Positions 8,765-17,163 of a stretch of DNA of 64,000 bases are shown piece by piece. The stretch spans positions 524,096-588,095 of the forward strand of contig NZ_JAACJS010000011.1 of assembly GCF_009939005.1 (NCBI RefSeq). Direction: 5' to 3'. Position 1 is the stretch's first letter. Each line of letters starts with the position of its first letter. Both the position numbers and the translations under genes were made by a program. The notes below the pieces were generated by a model that saw nothing but the letters and a program-made list of their open reading frames with translations, was not told the DNA's origin and searched no databases. The stretch is from Sediminibacterium roseum (GTDB taxonomy: Bacteria > Bacteroidota > Bacteroidia > Chitinophagales > Chitinophagaceae).

Positions 8765-9253
8765 ATGGTAAATATACTGATTCAGTGGCTCACGATGGGC
8801 ATCGTATCACTGGTACACCCGTTTTATATTTCCATGGTGGAGATCAACCACAACGCCAAAGACGCAACGGTGGAGATCAGCGTACGGGTGTTTACGGAAG
8901 ATTTTGAGAAAACACTTCAGAAAAGAACAACAACCAGGCTGGATGTGATCAAGCCGGCAGACAATGCATTTCTCGACAAACAGATCAGCAACTACCTCAC
9001 CGAAAAAATAAAGCTCAAGGTAAACGGCCAGCCCGTAACGCTCTCCTACCTCGGCCACGAGGTGCAGAATGAAAGCGTATGGAGTTACCTCGAGATCCCC
9101 AAAATTTCCAATGTGAAAAAGATCGAGCTCGATTGCTCACTGCTTTACGATTATGAAAAGGCCCAGAGCAACATCATTCATGTAAAAAACGGGAAAGCCG
9201 AAAAGAGTTTCAAACTGGATTACCCGAAGAACAATGCGGTGTTCGATTTTTAG
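8765..9253 (+). CDS. DUF6702 family protein
   Basis: 162 residues beginning with a hydrophobic segment (MVNILIQWLTMGIVSLVHPF), followed by HPFYISMVEINHN, the typical opening of DUF6702. The rest is a beta-rich domain (ATVEISVRVFTEDFEKTL, YLEIPKISNVKKIELDCSLL). It is probably a periplasmic protein tethered or processed at its N-terminus. It is transcribed divergently from the HupE/M1 pair with a 54-nt gap, an arrangement seen repeatedly in Bacteroidota. Function unknown. Confidence 0.8.
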   Translation: MVNILIQWLTMGIVSLVHPFYISMVEINHNAKDATVEISVRVFTEDFEKTLQKRTTTRLDVIKPADNAFLDKQISNYLTEKIKLKVNGQPVTLSYLGHEVQNESVWSYLEIPKISNVKKIELDCSLLYDYEKAQSNIIHVKNGKAEKSFKLDYPKNNAVFDF

Positions 9254-9356
9254 CGGTAATGGTTGGTACTAACAGGCAACTTTTAATGTTTGCAGCAAAT
9301 TTCTGCCGGGCTGTAACATTTTCTGCACGCTACGCGTTTCATGCAAAACAAACTTC

Positions 9357-10694
9357 ATGAGAACCATTGGATCGATGGCCCTACTGCTGCTGTTGCTCTG
9401 CGGCAGCGTTACCGCGCAGGAACGGAACTACAGCCTCAAAGCATTGACAGCCGACCTGGATTACCTGCAACAACAGTTGTACAATGTGCACGCAGACCCA
9501 TACAGCGAGCTAGACAAGAAGAAATGGGATGGCCTTTTTGAACGCATGCGCACGCAACTGAAAGACTCGATGACGGCCGCCGCTTTTTACAAGATCGTTA
9601 AACCCGCGATCTCTTATTTATCAGACGAACACGCAGAGCTGACCGCGCCTGGCTATTTTACCAATCGTGCCCTGTTCCTTCCTTTTTCACTGAAGGCAAC
9701 GCCTGCGGGGTTTATGACAGATACTGTTTGGGGTAACAGTGTTTTGAAAAAAGGCGACAGGATCGCAGCGGTAAACAATGTCCCGGTTGCCGAACTGCTG
9801 CAGCAACTCAACACTTACACAACGGGATTCCCCGATGAAAGAAAAGAAAAAACCCTGGTGCAGTTTGGCTATTTGTATGGGTTGTCGCACCCGTTTGAAA
9901 ATACATGGAACATTACACTTGCCGACGGGAAAAAGCTCTCCATCCAACCCATCGCTTCCAGGGATTGGATGGATTACCTGAAAAACGTTTACGGCACGGG
10001 ACAGAATAAGCAGACGCTCAGTTATAAAACATCGGGCAAAACAGGTTATCTCACTGTACCGGATTTCTCGGTGAAAAGGGATGGTGGTCTGGACCAGTGG
10101 CGGCACAAGATCGACAGCTTCTTCGCACTGGCCGCAAACGATGGCGTGAGCAGGATGGTGATCGATGTGAGCCGGAACGGCGGGGGCAATTCTGCGGTGG
10201 GCACTGTACTGATCGATCATTTCTACAGCAAACCGTACAAATCTTACCAGATGAACTGGCGAAGAAGCGATGAATACCTTGCGGTAGCCAGGTCGTACGG
10301 CTCAACTGACGACGAATACGCGAACCTCGCACCTGGAAAGGTGCTGCACAGGGATTCACACCAGGAAAGGCCATCGGAATCAACACCAAAATTCAAAGGC
10401 AAGGTGTATGTTGTTGTTGGCAATGGTACGTTTTCAAGTGCGATCATGTTTGCCAGTATCATCAAAGACAATCGGATGGCAATTTTGATAGGGGAATCGC
10501 CTTCGATGGGGCATCCCACGCATTTTGGCGAACTCTACAGCACAAAGCTGCCAAACACAGGGCTACCGCTGCGTTTTGGCGTGAAGGAATGGATCCGCCC
10601 CGCGGGAAAAAAGATCGCCAACCGGCTCGAGCCCGATGTGCTGATCGCAGCCCCCACCGCAGAAAAGGTTTTGGCTTTTCTTGAAAACAAATGA
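9357..10694 (+). CDS. S41 family (C-terminal processing-like) peptidase
   Basis: 445 residues with a signal peptide (MRTIGSMALLLLLLCGSVTAQ). The order is a helical N-terminal domain (about 25-110), a PDZ-like segment (GNSVLKKGDRIAAVNNVPV, about 125-145), then the S41 core: RMVIDVSRNGGGNSAVG and VYVVVGNGTFSSAIMFA, with the catalytic serine at Ser360 or Ser361. A Lys of the usual Ser/Lys dyad is not obvious; the segment after the serine (SIIKDNRMAILIGE) holds one candidate. Probably a periplasmic serine protease of the tail-specific class. It is monocistronic and followed by a terminator. Confidence 0.85.
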   Translation: MRTIGSMALLLLLLCGSVTAQERNYSLKALTADLDYLQQQLYNVHADPYSELDKKKWDGLFERMRTQLKDSMTAAAFYKIVKPAISYLSDEHAELTAPGYFTNRALFLPFSLKATPAGFMTDTVWGNSVLKKGDRIAAVNNVPVAELLQQLNTYTTGFPDERKEKTLVQFGYLYGLSHPFENTWNITLADGKKLSIQPIASRDWMDYLKNVYGTGQNKQTLSYKTSGKTGYLTVPDFSVKRDGGLDQWRHKIDSFFALAANDGVSRMVIDVSRNGGGNSAVGTVLIDHFYSKPYKSYQMNWRRSDEYLAVARSYGSTDDEYANLAPGKVLHRDSHQERPSESTPKFKGKVYVVVGNGTFSSAIMFASIIKDNRMAILIGESPSMGHPTHFGELYSTKLPNTGLPLRFGVKEWIRPAGKKIANRLEPDVLIAAPTAEKVLAFLENK

Positions 10695-10701
10695 TCCCCA
10701 T

Positions 10702-10738
10702 AAAAAAAACGGAAGCCATAAAAGCTTCCGTTTTTTTT
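10702..10738. terminator. bidirectional intrinsic terminator
   Basis: ACGGAAGC / GCTTCCGT stem with a CATAAAA loop, flanked by eight A on the left and eight T on the right, so it serves both the S41 gene (+) and the CNNM/CorC gene (-), which converge here. Confidence 0.9.
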
Positions 10739-10764
10739 ATCGTGAGTAGCTGCAATAAAATTCA

Positions 10765-12069
10765 TCAGTCTTCGTCATCGTCGTTGTCCATCCTCCGTTT
10801 TTCTTTGGCGGTTACCAGTATCTTATCGATCCGGTGGTTATCCATATCCACGATCTCGAACGTAAATATTTTCCAGGTCAACGTATCGCCTGTTACCGGG
10901 ATCTTTTCCAGCTGGTGAATGATGAACCCGGCAAGCGTATCAAAATCCTGGTCGCCCTCCATCATCCATTCCGTGCGGTTGAAGCGGGTAAGGAAGGTAT
11001 AGAAAGGGATCTGTGCGTCTACCAGGTAACTGCCGTCTGCGCGCTCGGTGATCTCGTACGGATCGTCTTCTTCCTGGGGAATATCGCCCACAATGGCTTC
11101 GAGTATATCGTTCAATGTCATCAACCCTTTTACGGTTCCGTATTCATCAACAATAAAACACTCGTGCATTTTTGTTTCCTTGAATTTTTCGAGCACCTGG
11201 TAGGCGGTGATGTTCTCAGGAACATACATCGCTTTGTTCATGATCGAGAAAACGGTGGTTGAAGGATCGGCGGCAAAAAGATCCTTGATCGATACCACGC
11301 CTTTGATGTGATCGATATTGTCTTCGCAAACAGGATATACCGAATGCAGCACGTTTTCCAGTTCTGCTTTGATGCTTCCCACTGTTTTGTTTCCGTCTAT
11401 CCAGGTGATGTCGCTGCGGTGCGTCATCAACGAAGTGATGTTGCGGTCGCTGAGGTGGAACACGCGTTCAATAATATCCTGTTCCGCTTCTTCGATGGCG
11501 CCGTGCTCTGTTCCTTCGGAAATAATGGCCTTGATCTCTTCTTCTGTAACCTGGTTATCACTCGTTTTAACATTGAACAAGCGGATGATGAAATTGGCGG
11601 TGATGCTCAGCGCCCAGGTAAAAGGAAAGGTTACCCAGGTAACGATACGCATGGGCCCGGCTACTTTCTTTGCGATTTTTTCGGGGTTGCTGAGGCCGAT
11701 CCTTTTCGGAACCAGCTCACCCAGCACTAGCGACAGGTACGTTAGCACCACAACGATGAGTGTGGTTGCCACCGAGCTGGCATAATCTTTCAGGAAATCG
11801 AATTTCTGCAGCCATGCGGTAAGCGGTTCCTTGAAGCTGTCGCCGGAATAGATCCCCGTCAGAACACCGATCAGTGTGATGCCGATCTGCACCGTTGACA
11901 AAAAGGTTTCCGGGTGATTGGCCAGCGCCAGCGCGCGTTTTGCCTCCCCATCGCCCTTAGCGGCTTGTGCCTCAAGGCGTGCCTTGCGGGCCGATACGAG
12001 GGCGATCTCAGACATAGAGAACAGGCCGTTGATGAGGATCAGTATGATTAAAATAATTATCTCTGTCAT
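10765..12069 (-). CDS. CNNM/CorC (HlyC) family membrane protein
   Basis: 434 residues from the ATG at 12069 (MTEIIILIILILINGLFSMS); a TTG nine codons upstream is rejected. The N-terminal DUF21/CNNM domain has four membrane segments (about 1-190), followed by two CBS domains (about 205-325, including LMTHRSDITWIDGN and HECFIVDEYGTVKGLMTLND) and a CorC_HlyC C-terminal domain (about 345-420, ITERADGSYLVDAQIPF). The family exports or regulates Mg2+ or Co2+, with CBS domains sensing nucleotides. The end is acidic (DNDDDED). A TAGATTTG box (12084-12091) may be its -7 element. Confidence 0.88.
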   Translation of the reverse strand: MTEIIILIILILINGLFSMSEIALVSARKARLEAQAAKGDGEAKRALALANHPETFLSTVQIGITLIGVLTGIYSGDSFKEPLTAWLQKFDFLKDYASSVATTLIVVVLTYLSLVLGELVPKRIGLSNPEKIAKKVAGPMRIVTWVTFPFTWALSITANFIIRLFNVKTSDNQVTEEEIKAIISEGTEHGAIEEAEQDIIERVFHLSDRNITSLMTHRSDITWIDGNKTVGSIKAELENVLHSVYPVCEDNIDHIKGVVSIKDLFAADPSTTVFSIMNKAMYVPENITAYQVLEKFKETKMHECFIVDEYGTVKGLMTLNDILEAIVGDIPQEEDDPYEITERADGSYLVDAQIPFYTFLTRFNRTEWMMEGDQDFDTLAGFIIHQLEKIPVTGDTLTWKIFTFEIVDMDNHRIDKILVTAKEKRRMDNDDDED

Positions 12070-12083
12070 AGTAAATGGTACGG

Positions 12084-12091
12084 CAAATCTA
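12084..12091 (-). promoter_or_regulatory. probable -7 box of CNNM/CorC gene
   Basis: On the minus strand TAGATTTG fits TAnnTTTG and lies 14 nt before the ATG at 12069. A TTTG farther upstream is too close for a standard -33 element. Confidence 0.4.
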
Positions 12092-12123
12092 ATCAATACC
12101 CGCCAAACCGTTGCAGGCCTTTG

Positions 12124-13779
12124 TTACAGCTCCAGCAGCACATATTTTGGCACTTCCGCGTCGCGCTTTGCGGGGTCGAGAAAGGGCAGCGAGAGCGAGG
12201 TTACGCCAAAATTGCCGCCTTCGTGCAAAACCTTCAGTGTGGGGAAGGAAGTTCGCAACGATGGGAGGCTGTCTTTCAAAGTGATCACCATATCTGCCGG
12301 GCCCAGTTCCTCCCTGCTGTATACTTTCGGGAAAATATGCTGTGCATAAAAATGCAAAGCCCTTCCCTCGTAAATGCCATAGATCTTCACCCGCTCCTTT
12401 TCAATGGAACGCTGTTTCATGAACGCCGCCGCATCGTTGCCGAGCTGGTATTTGAGAACATTGGGATAAAAACCCGTGCCAAGAAACACATTCACCCCTA
12501 TTACCGTGAAAAAAGCAAGCGGCAATATTTTGGGCAGAACAATGTTTTTGGAGAAAAGGATCACGAAAAAAGCAACCAAACACAATGCAGCAAGTACGGG
12601 CACGAAAACCGGGACCTTAAACGGCCAGGCCATGAGGAAGATACATACGAGCCAGAGCAATGCAAAGACCACGGTATGAAAAACAGACAATGGTTTTTTC
12701 CATGCGGCAAGTTCGCCGGTAAAGAACAACCTGAACAGGAATTTTGCAGTAATGATGGCCGCAAGCGGGAACACCACGAAAATATAATGCGGCAGCTGCG
12801 CCTGGCTCCTTGCCAGTATGCAATACGTGATGATGAAGCCGCCGGCTGAGAACCATTCTTCGCCGGCATTGAGTTTGAATTTTTTGAGAACGAGCTCGCG
12901 CACGGCAAATACCAATCCCAGTAAAAAGAAAACGATCCACGGGAGAAAACTCCACAGCATGTTTTCAAGCAGGAAAGTAAAGTAGTTGAGTTCGTTGTAG
13001 GTATTTTCTCCTGTGTAGCGGCCGAAACTTTGTGTCCAGTAATAAAAACGGAGACCCGAATCGATCTTTACGCCACTGGCAATTTTACCGGGATGCAGAT
13101 CGAACTGCTGGTACAAACCGATGCTCATCGGCAACAGCATCACCGCTATGATGGCCAGGCCGGCAATGTATTCCCAGCGGAACAACTGTTTCCATTCTCT
13201 CCTGAGCACAAAATGCGGAACAAAAGCGAATGCAGGAACCATCAGGGCGATGGGCCCTTTCGTCATCATACCGCAGGCGATGGCAATAAAGGCGATACAG
13301 AAATGTTTCCACTTATTTGTCTGGTACCATGCCGCCATCTGCCAGAGACTGAGGGCCACCCAGCCAAGCAGCATCGTATCGCAGCGCACATCGTGTGTAA
13401 TGAGAAACAGGGCCTGGCAACTGGCCAGCACCATTGCACTTAGTTGCGCAATTTCCCTCCGGTAAAAAAGCAAAGCGAGGCGGTAGGTTGCATACACCGC
13501 AAGCAGGGCAAACAGGAAGGAAGGGATACGGTACGCCCAATCGTGCACACCAAAAACACGCATGCTCAGGGAGGAGAGCCAGAAAAGCATCGGCGGTTTA
13601 TCGATGTAATCCATCCCGAGATCGAACACCTGCAGGTAACTCCTGTTCTCCATCATCTCGCGGCTGATGGAAGCGTATTGGGAGGCATCGATGTCCATCA
13701 GCGGGATCATGACCATACCGACCAGGTAGGTAACGATGCACAGGCCGATGACGGTATAAAAGGAACGGTTGGAGATCAT
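12124..13779 (-). CDS. ArnT/PMT-like glycosyltransferase (GT39/GT83 type)
   Basis: 551 residues with ten or more TM helices. The N-terminal loop after the first helix carries the acidic motif MDIDASQYASISREMMENRS and then DYIDKPPMLFW, the pattern of PMT_2/ArnT enzymes, which move sugars from polyprenyl-phosphate donors. The C-terminal soluble part (about 445-551) is periplasmic in this family. Acceptors may be lipid A, glycans or proteins; the sequence does not say which. A TATTTTTG box lies only 7 nt before the ATG. The gene is downstream of no obvious partner and is separated by 54 nt from the CNNM/CorC gene. Confidence 0.85.
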   Translation of the reverse strand: MISNRSFYTVIGLCIVTYLVGMVMIPLMDIDASQYASISREMMENRSYLQVFDLGMDYIDKPPMLFWLSSLSMRVFGVHDWAYRIPSFLFALLAVYATYRLALLFYRREIAQLSAMVLASCQALFLITHDVRCDTMLLGWVALSLWQMAAWYQTNKWKHFCIAFIAIACGMMTKGPIALMVPAFAFVPHFVLRREWKQLFRWEYIAGLAIIAVMLLPMSIGLYQQFDLHPGKIASGVKIDSGLRFYYWTQSFGRYTGENTYNELNYFTFLLENMLWSFLPWIVFFLLGLVFAVRELVLKKFKLNAGEEWFSAGGFIITYCILARSQAQLPHYIFVVFPLAAIITAKFLFRLFFTGELAAWKKPLSVFHTVVFALLWLVCIFLMAWPFKVPVFVPVLAALCLVAFFVILFSKNIVLPKILPLAFFTVIGVNVFLGTGFYPNVLKYQLGNDAAAFMKQRSIEKERVKIYGIYEGRALHFYAQHIFPKVYSREELGPADMVITLKDSLPSLRTSFPTLKVLHEGGNFGVTSLSLPFLDPAKRDAEVPKYVLLEL

Positions 13780-13786
13780 ACGGGGT

Positions 13787-13794
13787 CAAAAATA
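13787..13794 (-). promoter_or_regulatory. probable -7 box directly upstream of the glycosyltransferase ATG
   Basis: On the minus strand, TATTTTTG (TAnnTTTG) ends 7 nt before the ATG at 13779. If it is used, transcription starts at or very near the start codon. Confidence 0.5.
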
Positions 13795-13913
13795 AGAAGC
13801 AAATCGGGGCGGTGGGTGATTGCGGGCAGATTATTTGGGGTAAGACTATCTCCTCCTTGCATATGCGACGGGGAATACCTTCGAATCATGTGCCGGATCG
13901 CCCGGGCCTATGA

Positions 13914-14225
13914 TCAAGATAAAGAAAACAAACTGCAAAGCAACAATAGGGAATTTACAATGATCAACACGAGGATAAGAACCTTATGCGCTCCATATTT
14001 TCGAGCCTTAAGAAAACAGTAAATGGACAGAGCTGATAAGATCAGGTTTATTACCTCAATAGTGGTGCCGTCCTGTAAAAAACGCGGATAGCGTGTTAAA
14101 AAGACAGACAGGTTTTCCTGAAATGACCTTGCTCCATCCCATGTACTTATCCACCGATAAAAATTTACCCAGACAAAGATGGACAACAAAATTCCAATAA
14201 TAACGTATTGCGAACTTTTTTTCAT
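13914..14225 (-). CDS. small membrane protein, unknown
   Basis: 103 residues from the ATG at 14225 (MKKSSQYVIIGILLSIFVW). Three hydrophobic segments are visible: residues 7-24, about 55-73 (IEVINLILSALSIYCFL) and 79-100 (KVLILVLIIVNSLLLLC), with a charged loop containing YRWISTWDGARSF between the first two. I recognise no family. A possible 30-residue peptide gene ends 10 nt upstream on the same strand. Confidence 0.6.
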   Translation of the reverse strand: MKKSSQYVIIGILLSIFVWVNFYRWISTWDGARSFQENLSVFLTRYPRFLQDGTTIEVINLILSALSIYCFLKARKYGAHKVLILVLIIVNSLLLLCSLFSLS

Positions 14226-14235
14226 ATTCCTAAAG

Positions 14236-14328
14236 TTAATCAATCAGGCTTACCACTGCTGAAATCCCACCAACGGTCGCAGCCTGTATAAATCCTCCTT
14301 TGAAAAGTTGTTTATGTGTGTTTGTCAT
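14236..14328 (-). CDS. possible 30-residue peptide gene
   Basis: ATG at 14328, stop at 14236-14238. The peptide has a polar start (MTNTHKQLFKGG) and a small-residue hydrophobic tail (FIQAATVGGISAVVSLID) that could form one amphipathic or membrane helix. It ends 10 nt before the next membrane-protein gene on the same strand, so the two may form a small operon. The Gly-Gly pair followed by a Gly/Ala/Val-rich segment recalls bacteriocin-like or holin-like peptides, but no transporter is nearby. The evidence is only an intact short frame and its position. Confidence 0.3.
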   Translation of the reverse strand: MTNTHKQLFKGGFIQAATVGGISAVVSLID

Positions 14329-14412
14329 ATGCGGTAAATGTAAATCACCATCCGGAAACCTTAAATCTTTCAGTAACTTACCCAATCAACCTGTATCAAC
14401 AATCATTAAGAG

Positions 14413-16959
14413 ATGGCCGCATTTTACCAGATAGGCACCGAAAAGGTAATGGAACAGCTGCACTCGTCTCCGCAAGGTTTACAACCCGATGCCATTCCTG
14501 CGATCCGGAAAGAGTCTGGTGAAAACATCCTGACAGAAACGAAACAGAAAAGCAAGCTGTCGATCCTGCTTTCACAGTTTACGGATGTGATGATCCTGAT
14601 ATTGATCATCGCCGCAGTTATTTCGTTTATTGCCGGCGAGCATACAGACGCCTATGTGATCCTCGCGATCATTGTTGCAAACGCGTGGATGGGTTTTTCG
14701 CAGGAAAGCAACGCAGAAGAATCGGTAAAACTGCTGAAAAAATTATCGCCGCAATTTGCACTGGTGCTGCGCAACAACAACACCGAAAAAATAGAAACAT
14801 CGGCCATCGTTCCCGGTGACATCATCATACTGAATGCGGGTGATGTGGTGCCTGCAGACGGACGCCTCATCAGCCTGCACTCCTTTAAAACAGATGAGTC
14901 ATCGCTTACGGGCGAAAGCCAGTCGACCGATAAAACAACCGATGCAATAGAAGGCAATGCCCTCTCGCCCGGCGATCAAACCAATATGGTATTTAAGGGC
15001 TCACATGTTACTGCGGGATCTGCGAAAGCCATTGTTACCGCCATCGGGATGCAGACCGAACTCGGCAAGATCGCCACCTTGTTAAAAAGCGAAACACAGA
15101 AAACGCCGTTACAAAAAAGGTTGGCCCTGTTTAGTAAACAGTTGGCCGTTATCGTGATCATTATCTGCGCCATTATTTTTGGGTTCGGGATCTGGCAGGG
15201 CAATCCAGTTTTCCAAACCTTCCTCACGGCGCTCTCACTCGCTGTGGCGGCGCTTCCCGAAGCTTTGCCTGCCGTGATCACCATTGCCCTGGCGAAGGGC
15301 GCCAGGCGGATGTCGAAGCAACAGGCGCTCATGAAAAACCTGCCCGCAGTAGAAACCTTGGGCTCCGTTACATACATCTGCACCGATAAAACCGGGACAC
15401 TGACGAAGAACACCATGACGGTTGAGAAAATGGAAGCCGTTCCCGATAAACAAACCTTGCTGTTACAGGCCATGATGCTCAACAACGAAGTAAGGTTTTC
15501 GAAAGAAGGGCTCTTGGGCGATTCAACTGAAACCGCGCTGGTAGATTATGCTTTACAAAACGGGATCACGAAAGAAGAAGCAGACCGGCAACTTCCTTTC
15601 ATCTCAAAACTGCCTTTCGATTCTGAAAGAATGTTGATGAGCACCTTGCACCGCTGGGAAAACAAATGGATCTTACTTGTAAAAGGCGCACCCGTAAAAT
15701 TGATCGAAGCACTATCGCCCGGCTACAAAGACAAAAACCAGGAATGGCTCGATAAAAACAGGGAGTGGGCATCGGAAGGACTGCGGGTTTTATTTTTTGC
15801 GTTCAAGATATTTGAAACCGATCCCGGTGAGATTGCACCTGCAATGGAAAAAGACCTGGATTTTCTCGGTGCCGTTGCCATGATCGATCCACCAAGAGAA
15901 GAAGTGATCGAGGCGCTCAAACGATGCAAGGCCGCCGGCATACGCACCGTAATGATCACGGGCGATCAGCCGCTCACCGCAACAGCAATTGCAAACCGCC
16001 TGGGTTTGTTAAGCGAGGGCAATAGCGTTGTAAAAACGGGCGCAGACCTGGTTAATTTATCCGGAGAAGATTTCCGCCAAGCCGTAAAAAACATAGTTGT
16101 TTATGCAAGGGTTTCGCCGCAACAAAAACTGGATATTGTAAAAGCCCTGCAGGCCAATGGAGAATTTGTAGCCATGACCGGTGATGGAGTAAACGATGCA
16201 CCATCGCTCAGGCAATCCGATATTGGAATAGCGATGGGCATCACGGGCACCGATGTGTCTAAAGAGGCTGCGGACATGATACTGATGGACGATAATTTTG
16301 CCACCATCGTTAACGCCATCAAGGAAGGCCGTAGGATCTACGACAATATCAGGAAGTTCATCCTGTATGTTTTATCGTGTAACCTTGCAGAGATCCTTGT
16401 TATCTTCTTTGCGCCGATACTCGGTTTCGCCATCCCGTTATTGCCCATTCATATTCTGTGGATCAACCTGGTAACAGACGGCCTGCCCGGCATGGCGCTG
16501 GTGGCCGAGCCTGCAGAACCCGAAAGCATGGGCCGCCCACCGCGCAGCCCGAAAGAAAACCTGTTTGCCGGCGGTATGATCCCAAAGCTGGTATGGTCGG
16601 GCGTGGTAATGACGGTGAGCTGTCTTCTCGTACAGTATTGGGGCATCCGGAACGGATACGATGTGAAGGCACAGCAAACAATGGTATTTACAACTTTGTG
16701 CTTTGTGCAATTGGGCAACGCATTGTCTGTGAGTTCGGCACAGCATTCTGTTTTTTCAAGAGCCATGTTCGCCAACAAATCCATGTGGTTCGTGATCGGC
16801 GGAACGGTGGCCTTGCAGTTCGCATTGATCAATGTTTCTTTTCTCCAGGTAATATTTAAAACAGGGGATATTGATTGGAAGGCTGTATTGGCTACGGTAA
16901 TTGCGGCGGTGGCGAGTGTGTTGGTGCTGGAGGTGTTGAAGCGTGTATTAAAGCGCTAA
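14413..16959 (+). CDS. Ca2+-type (P2) P-type ATPase
   Basis: 848 residues with all P-ATPase landmarks: the N-terminal cation-ATPase domain, the A-domain TGES (SSLTGESQSTDK), the phosphorylation site DKTGTLTKN (Asp325), the nucleotide-binding KGAPVKLIE, and TGDGVNDAPSLRQSD. Transport-site motifs match SERCA/PMCA-like pumps: PEALP in TM4, NLAEILVIF in TM5 and NLVTDGLPGMAL in TM6, which give Asn, Glu, Thr/Asp ligands for Ca2+. It probably exports Ca2+ (possibly Mn2+) using ATP at the inner membrane. The stop codon lies only 5 nt before the degenerate tRNA-Ala repeat that marks the island's left end, so this is the last core gene. Confidence 0.92.
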   Translation: MAAFYQIGTEKVMEQLHSSPQGLQPDAIPAIRKESGENILTETKQKSKLSILLSQFTDVMILILIIAAVISFIAGEHTDAYVILAIIVANAWMGFSQESNAEESVKLLKKLSPQFALVLRNNNTEKIETSAIVPGDIIILNAGDVVPADGRLISLHSFKTDESSLTGESQSTDKTTDAIEGNALSPGDQTNMVFKGSHVTAGSAKAIVTAIGMQTELGKIATLLKSETQKTPLQKRLALFSKQLAVIVIIICAIIFGFGIWQGNPVFQTFLTALSLAVAALPEALPAVITIALAKGARRMSKQQALMKNLPAVETLGSVTYICTDKTGTLTKNTMTVEKMEAVPDKQTLLLQAMMLNNEVRFSKEGLLGDSTETALVDYALQNGITKEEADRQLPFISKLPFDSERMLMSTLHRWENKWILLVKGAPVKLIEALSPGYKDKNQEWLDKNREWASEGLRVLFFAFKIFETDPGEIAPAMEKDLDFLGAVAMIDPPREEVIEALKRCKAAGIRTVMITGDQPLTATAIANRLGLLSEGNSVVKTGADLVNLSGEDFRQAVKNIVVYARVSPQQKLDIVKALQANGEFVAMTGDGVNDAPSLRQSDIGIAMGITGTDVSKEAADMILMDDNFATIVNAIKEGRRIYDNIRKFILYVLSCNLAEILVIFFAPILGFAIPLLPIHILWINLVTDGLPGMALVAEPAEPESMGRPPRSPKENLFAGGMIPKLVWSGVVMTVSCLLVQYWGIRNGYDVKAQQTMVFTTLCFVQLGNALSVSSAQHSVFSRAMFANKSMWFVIGGTVALQFALINVSFLQVIFKTGDIDWKAVLATVIAAVASVLVLEVLKRVLKR

Positions 16960-16963
16960 TTTA

Positions 16964-16993
16964 GGGGTTGGACCAACGACCTCTTGCGTGCCA
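16964..16993 (-). repeat. left attachment-site repeat (degenerate tRNA-Ala fragment)
   Basis: 26 of 30 bases match the intact tRNA-Ala at 39315-39344 in the same orientation, with the longest exact run ACGACCTCTTGC. It covers the anticodon-loop to T-arm part of the tRNA. The T-stem no longer pairs and the 5' half is missing, so this is not a tRNA gene. It sits 5 nt after the Ca-ATPase stop. Confidence 0.65.
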
Positions 16994-17041
16994 TAACGAA
17001 AAATGCCTTGTTTTACCCTAACTCACCTGAACTTAATTAAA

Positions 17042-17074
17042 CGCTGAAATCCTTTGTGGTAAAGGATTTCAGCG
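17042..17074. repeat. perfect 14-bp inverted repeat near left island end
   Basis: Arms CGCTGAAATCCTTT and AAAGGATTTCAGCG with a GTGGT loop. It lies between the left att repeat and the integrase. There is no good U-tract on either strand, although it could weakly stop transcription leaving the Ca-ATPase gene. A related but looser structure (AACTGAAA at 39161-39168, TTTCAGTT at 39191-39198) lies at the right end, which suggests a role in recombination. Confidence 0.6.
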
Positions 17075-17112
17075 AATTTCATTAATTACTTGAAATCAAA
17101 AAAATACTACCT

Positions 17113-17134
17113 TTGGTTTTACCTCAGTTTTACC
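17113..17134 (+). repeat. left copy of island-end direct repeat (candidate integrase arm site)
   Basis: TTGGTTTTACC, two bases, then AGTTTTACC. The right island end has TTGGTTTTACC, two bases, then AGTTTATCC at 39234-39255, in the same orientation and with the same spacing. A further GTTTTACCC lies at 17009-17017. Repeated short sites near both ends suit arm-type binding by the integrase N-terminal domain; this is inference. Confidence 0.5.
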
Positions 17135-17163
17135 TAAAAACCAAAAAAAGACCGGTAGCATCT

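Noticed and set aside
14291..14302. AAAGGAGG as a Shine-Dalgarno site on the minus strand
   Set aside because: No start codon follows at a useful distance; it lies inside the possible peptide gene, and the genome shows few such sites.
16964..16993. Left fragment as a functional tRNA gene
   Set aside because: No 5' half, the T-stem does not pair, and only the anticodon-to-T-arm part is present.
17113..17163. Integrase starting upstream at a TTG (17113)
   Set aside because: It would run through the repeated TTGGTTTTACC end site and lacks family residues; ATG at 17164 fits.
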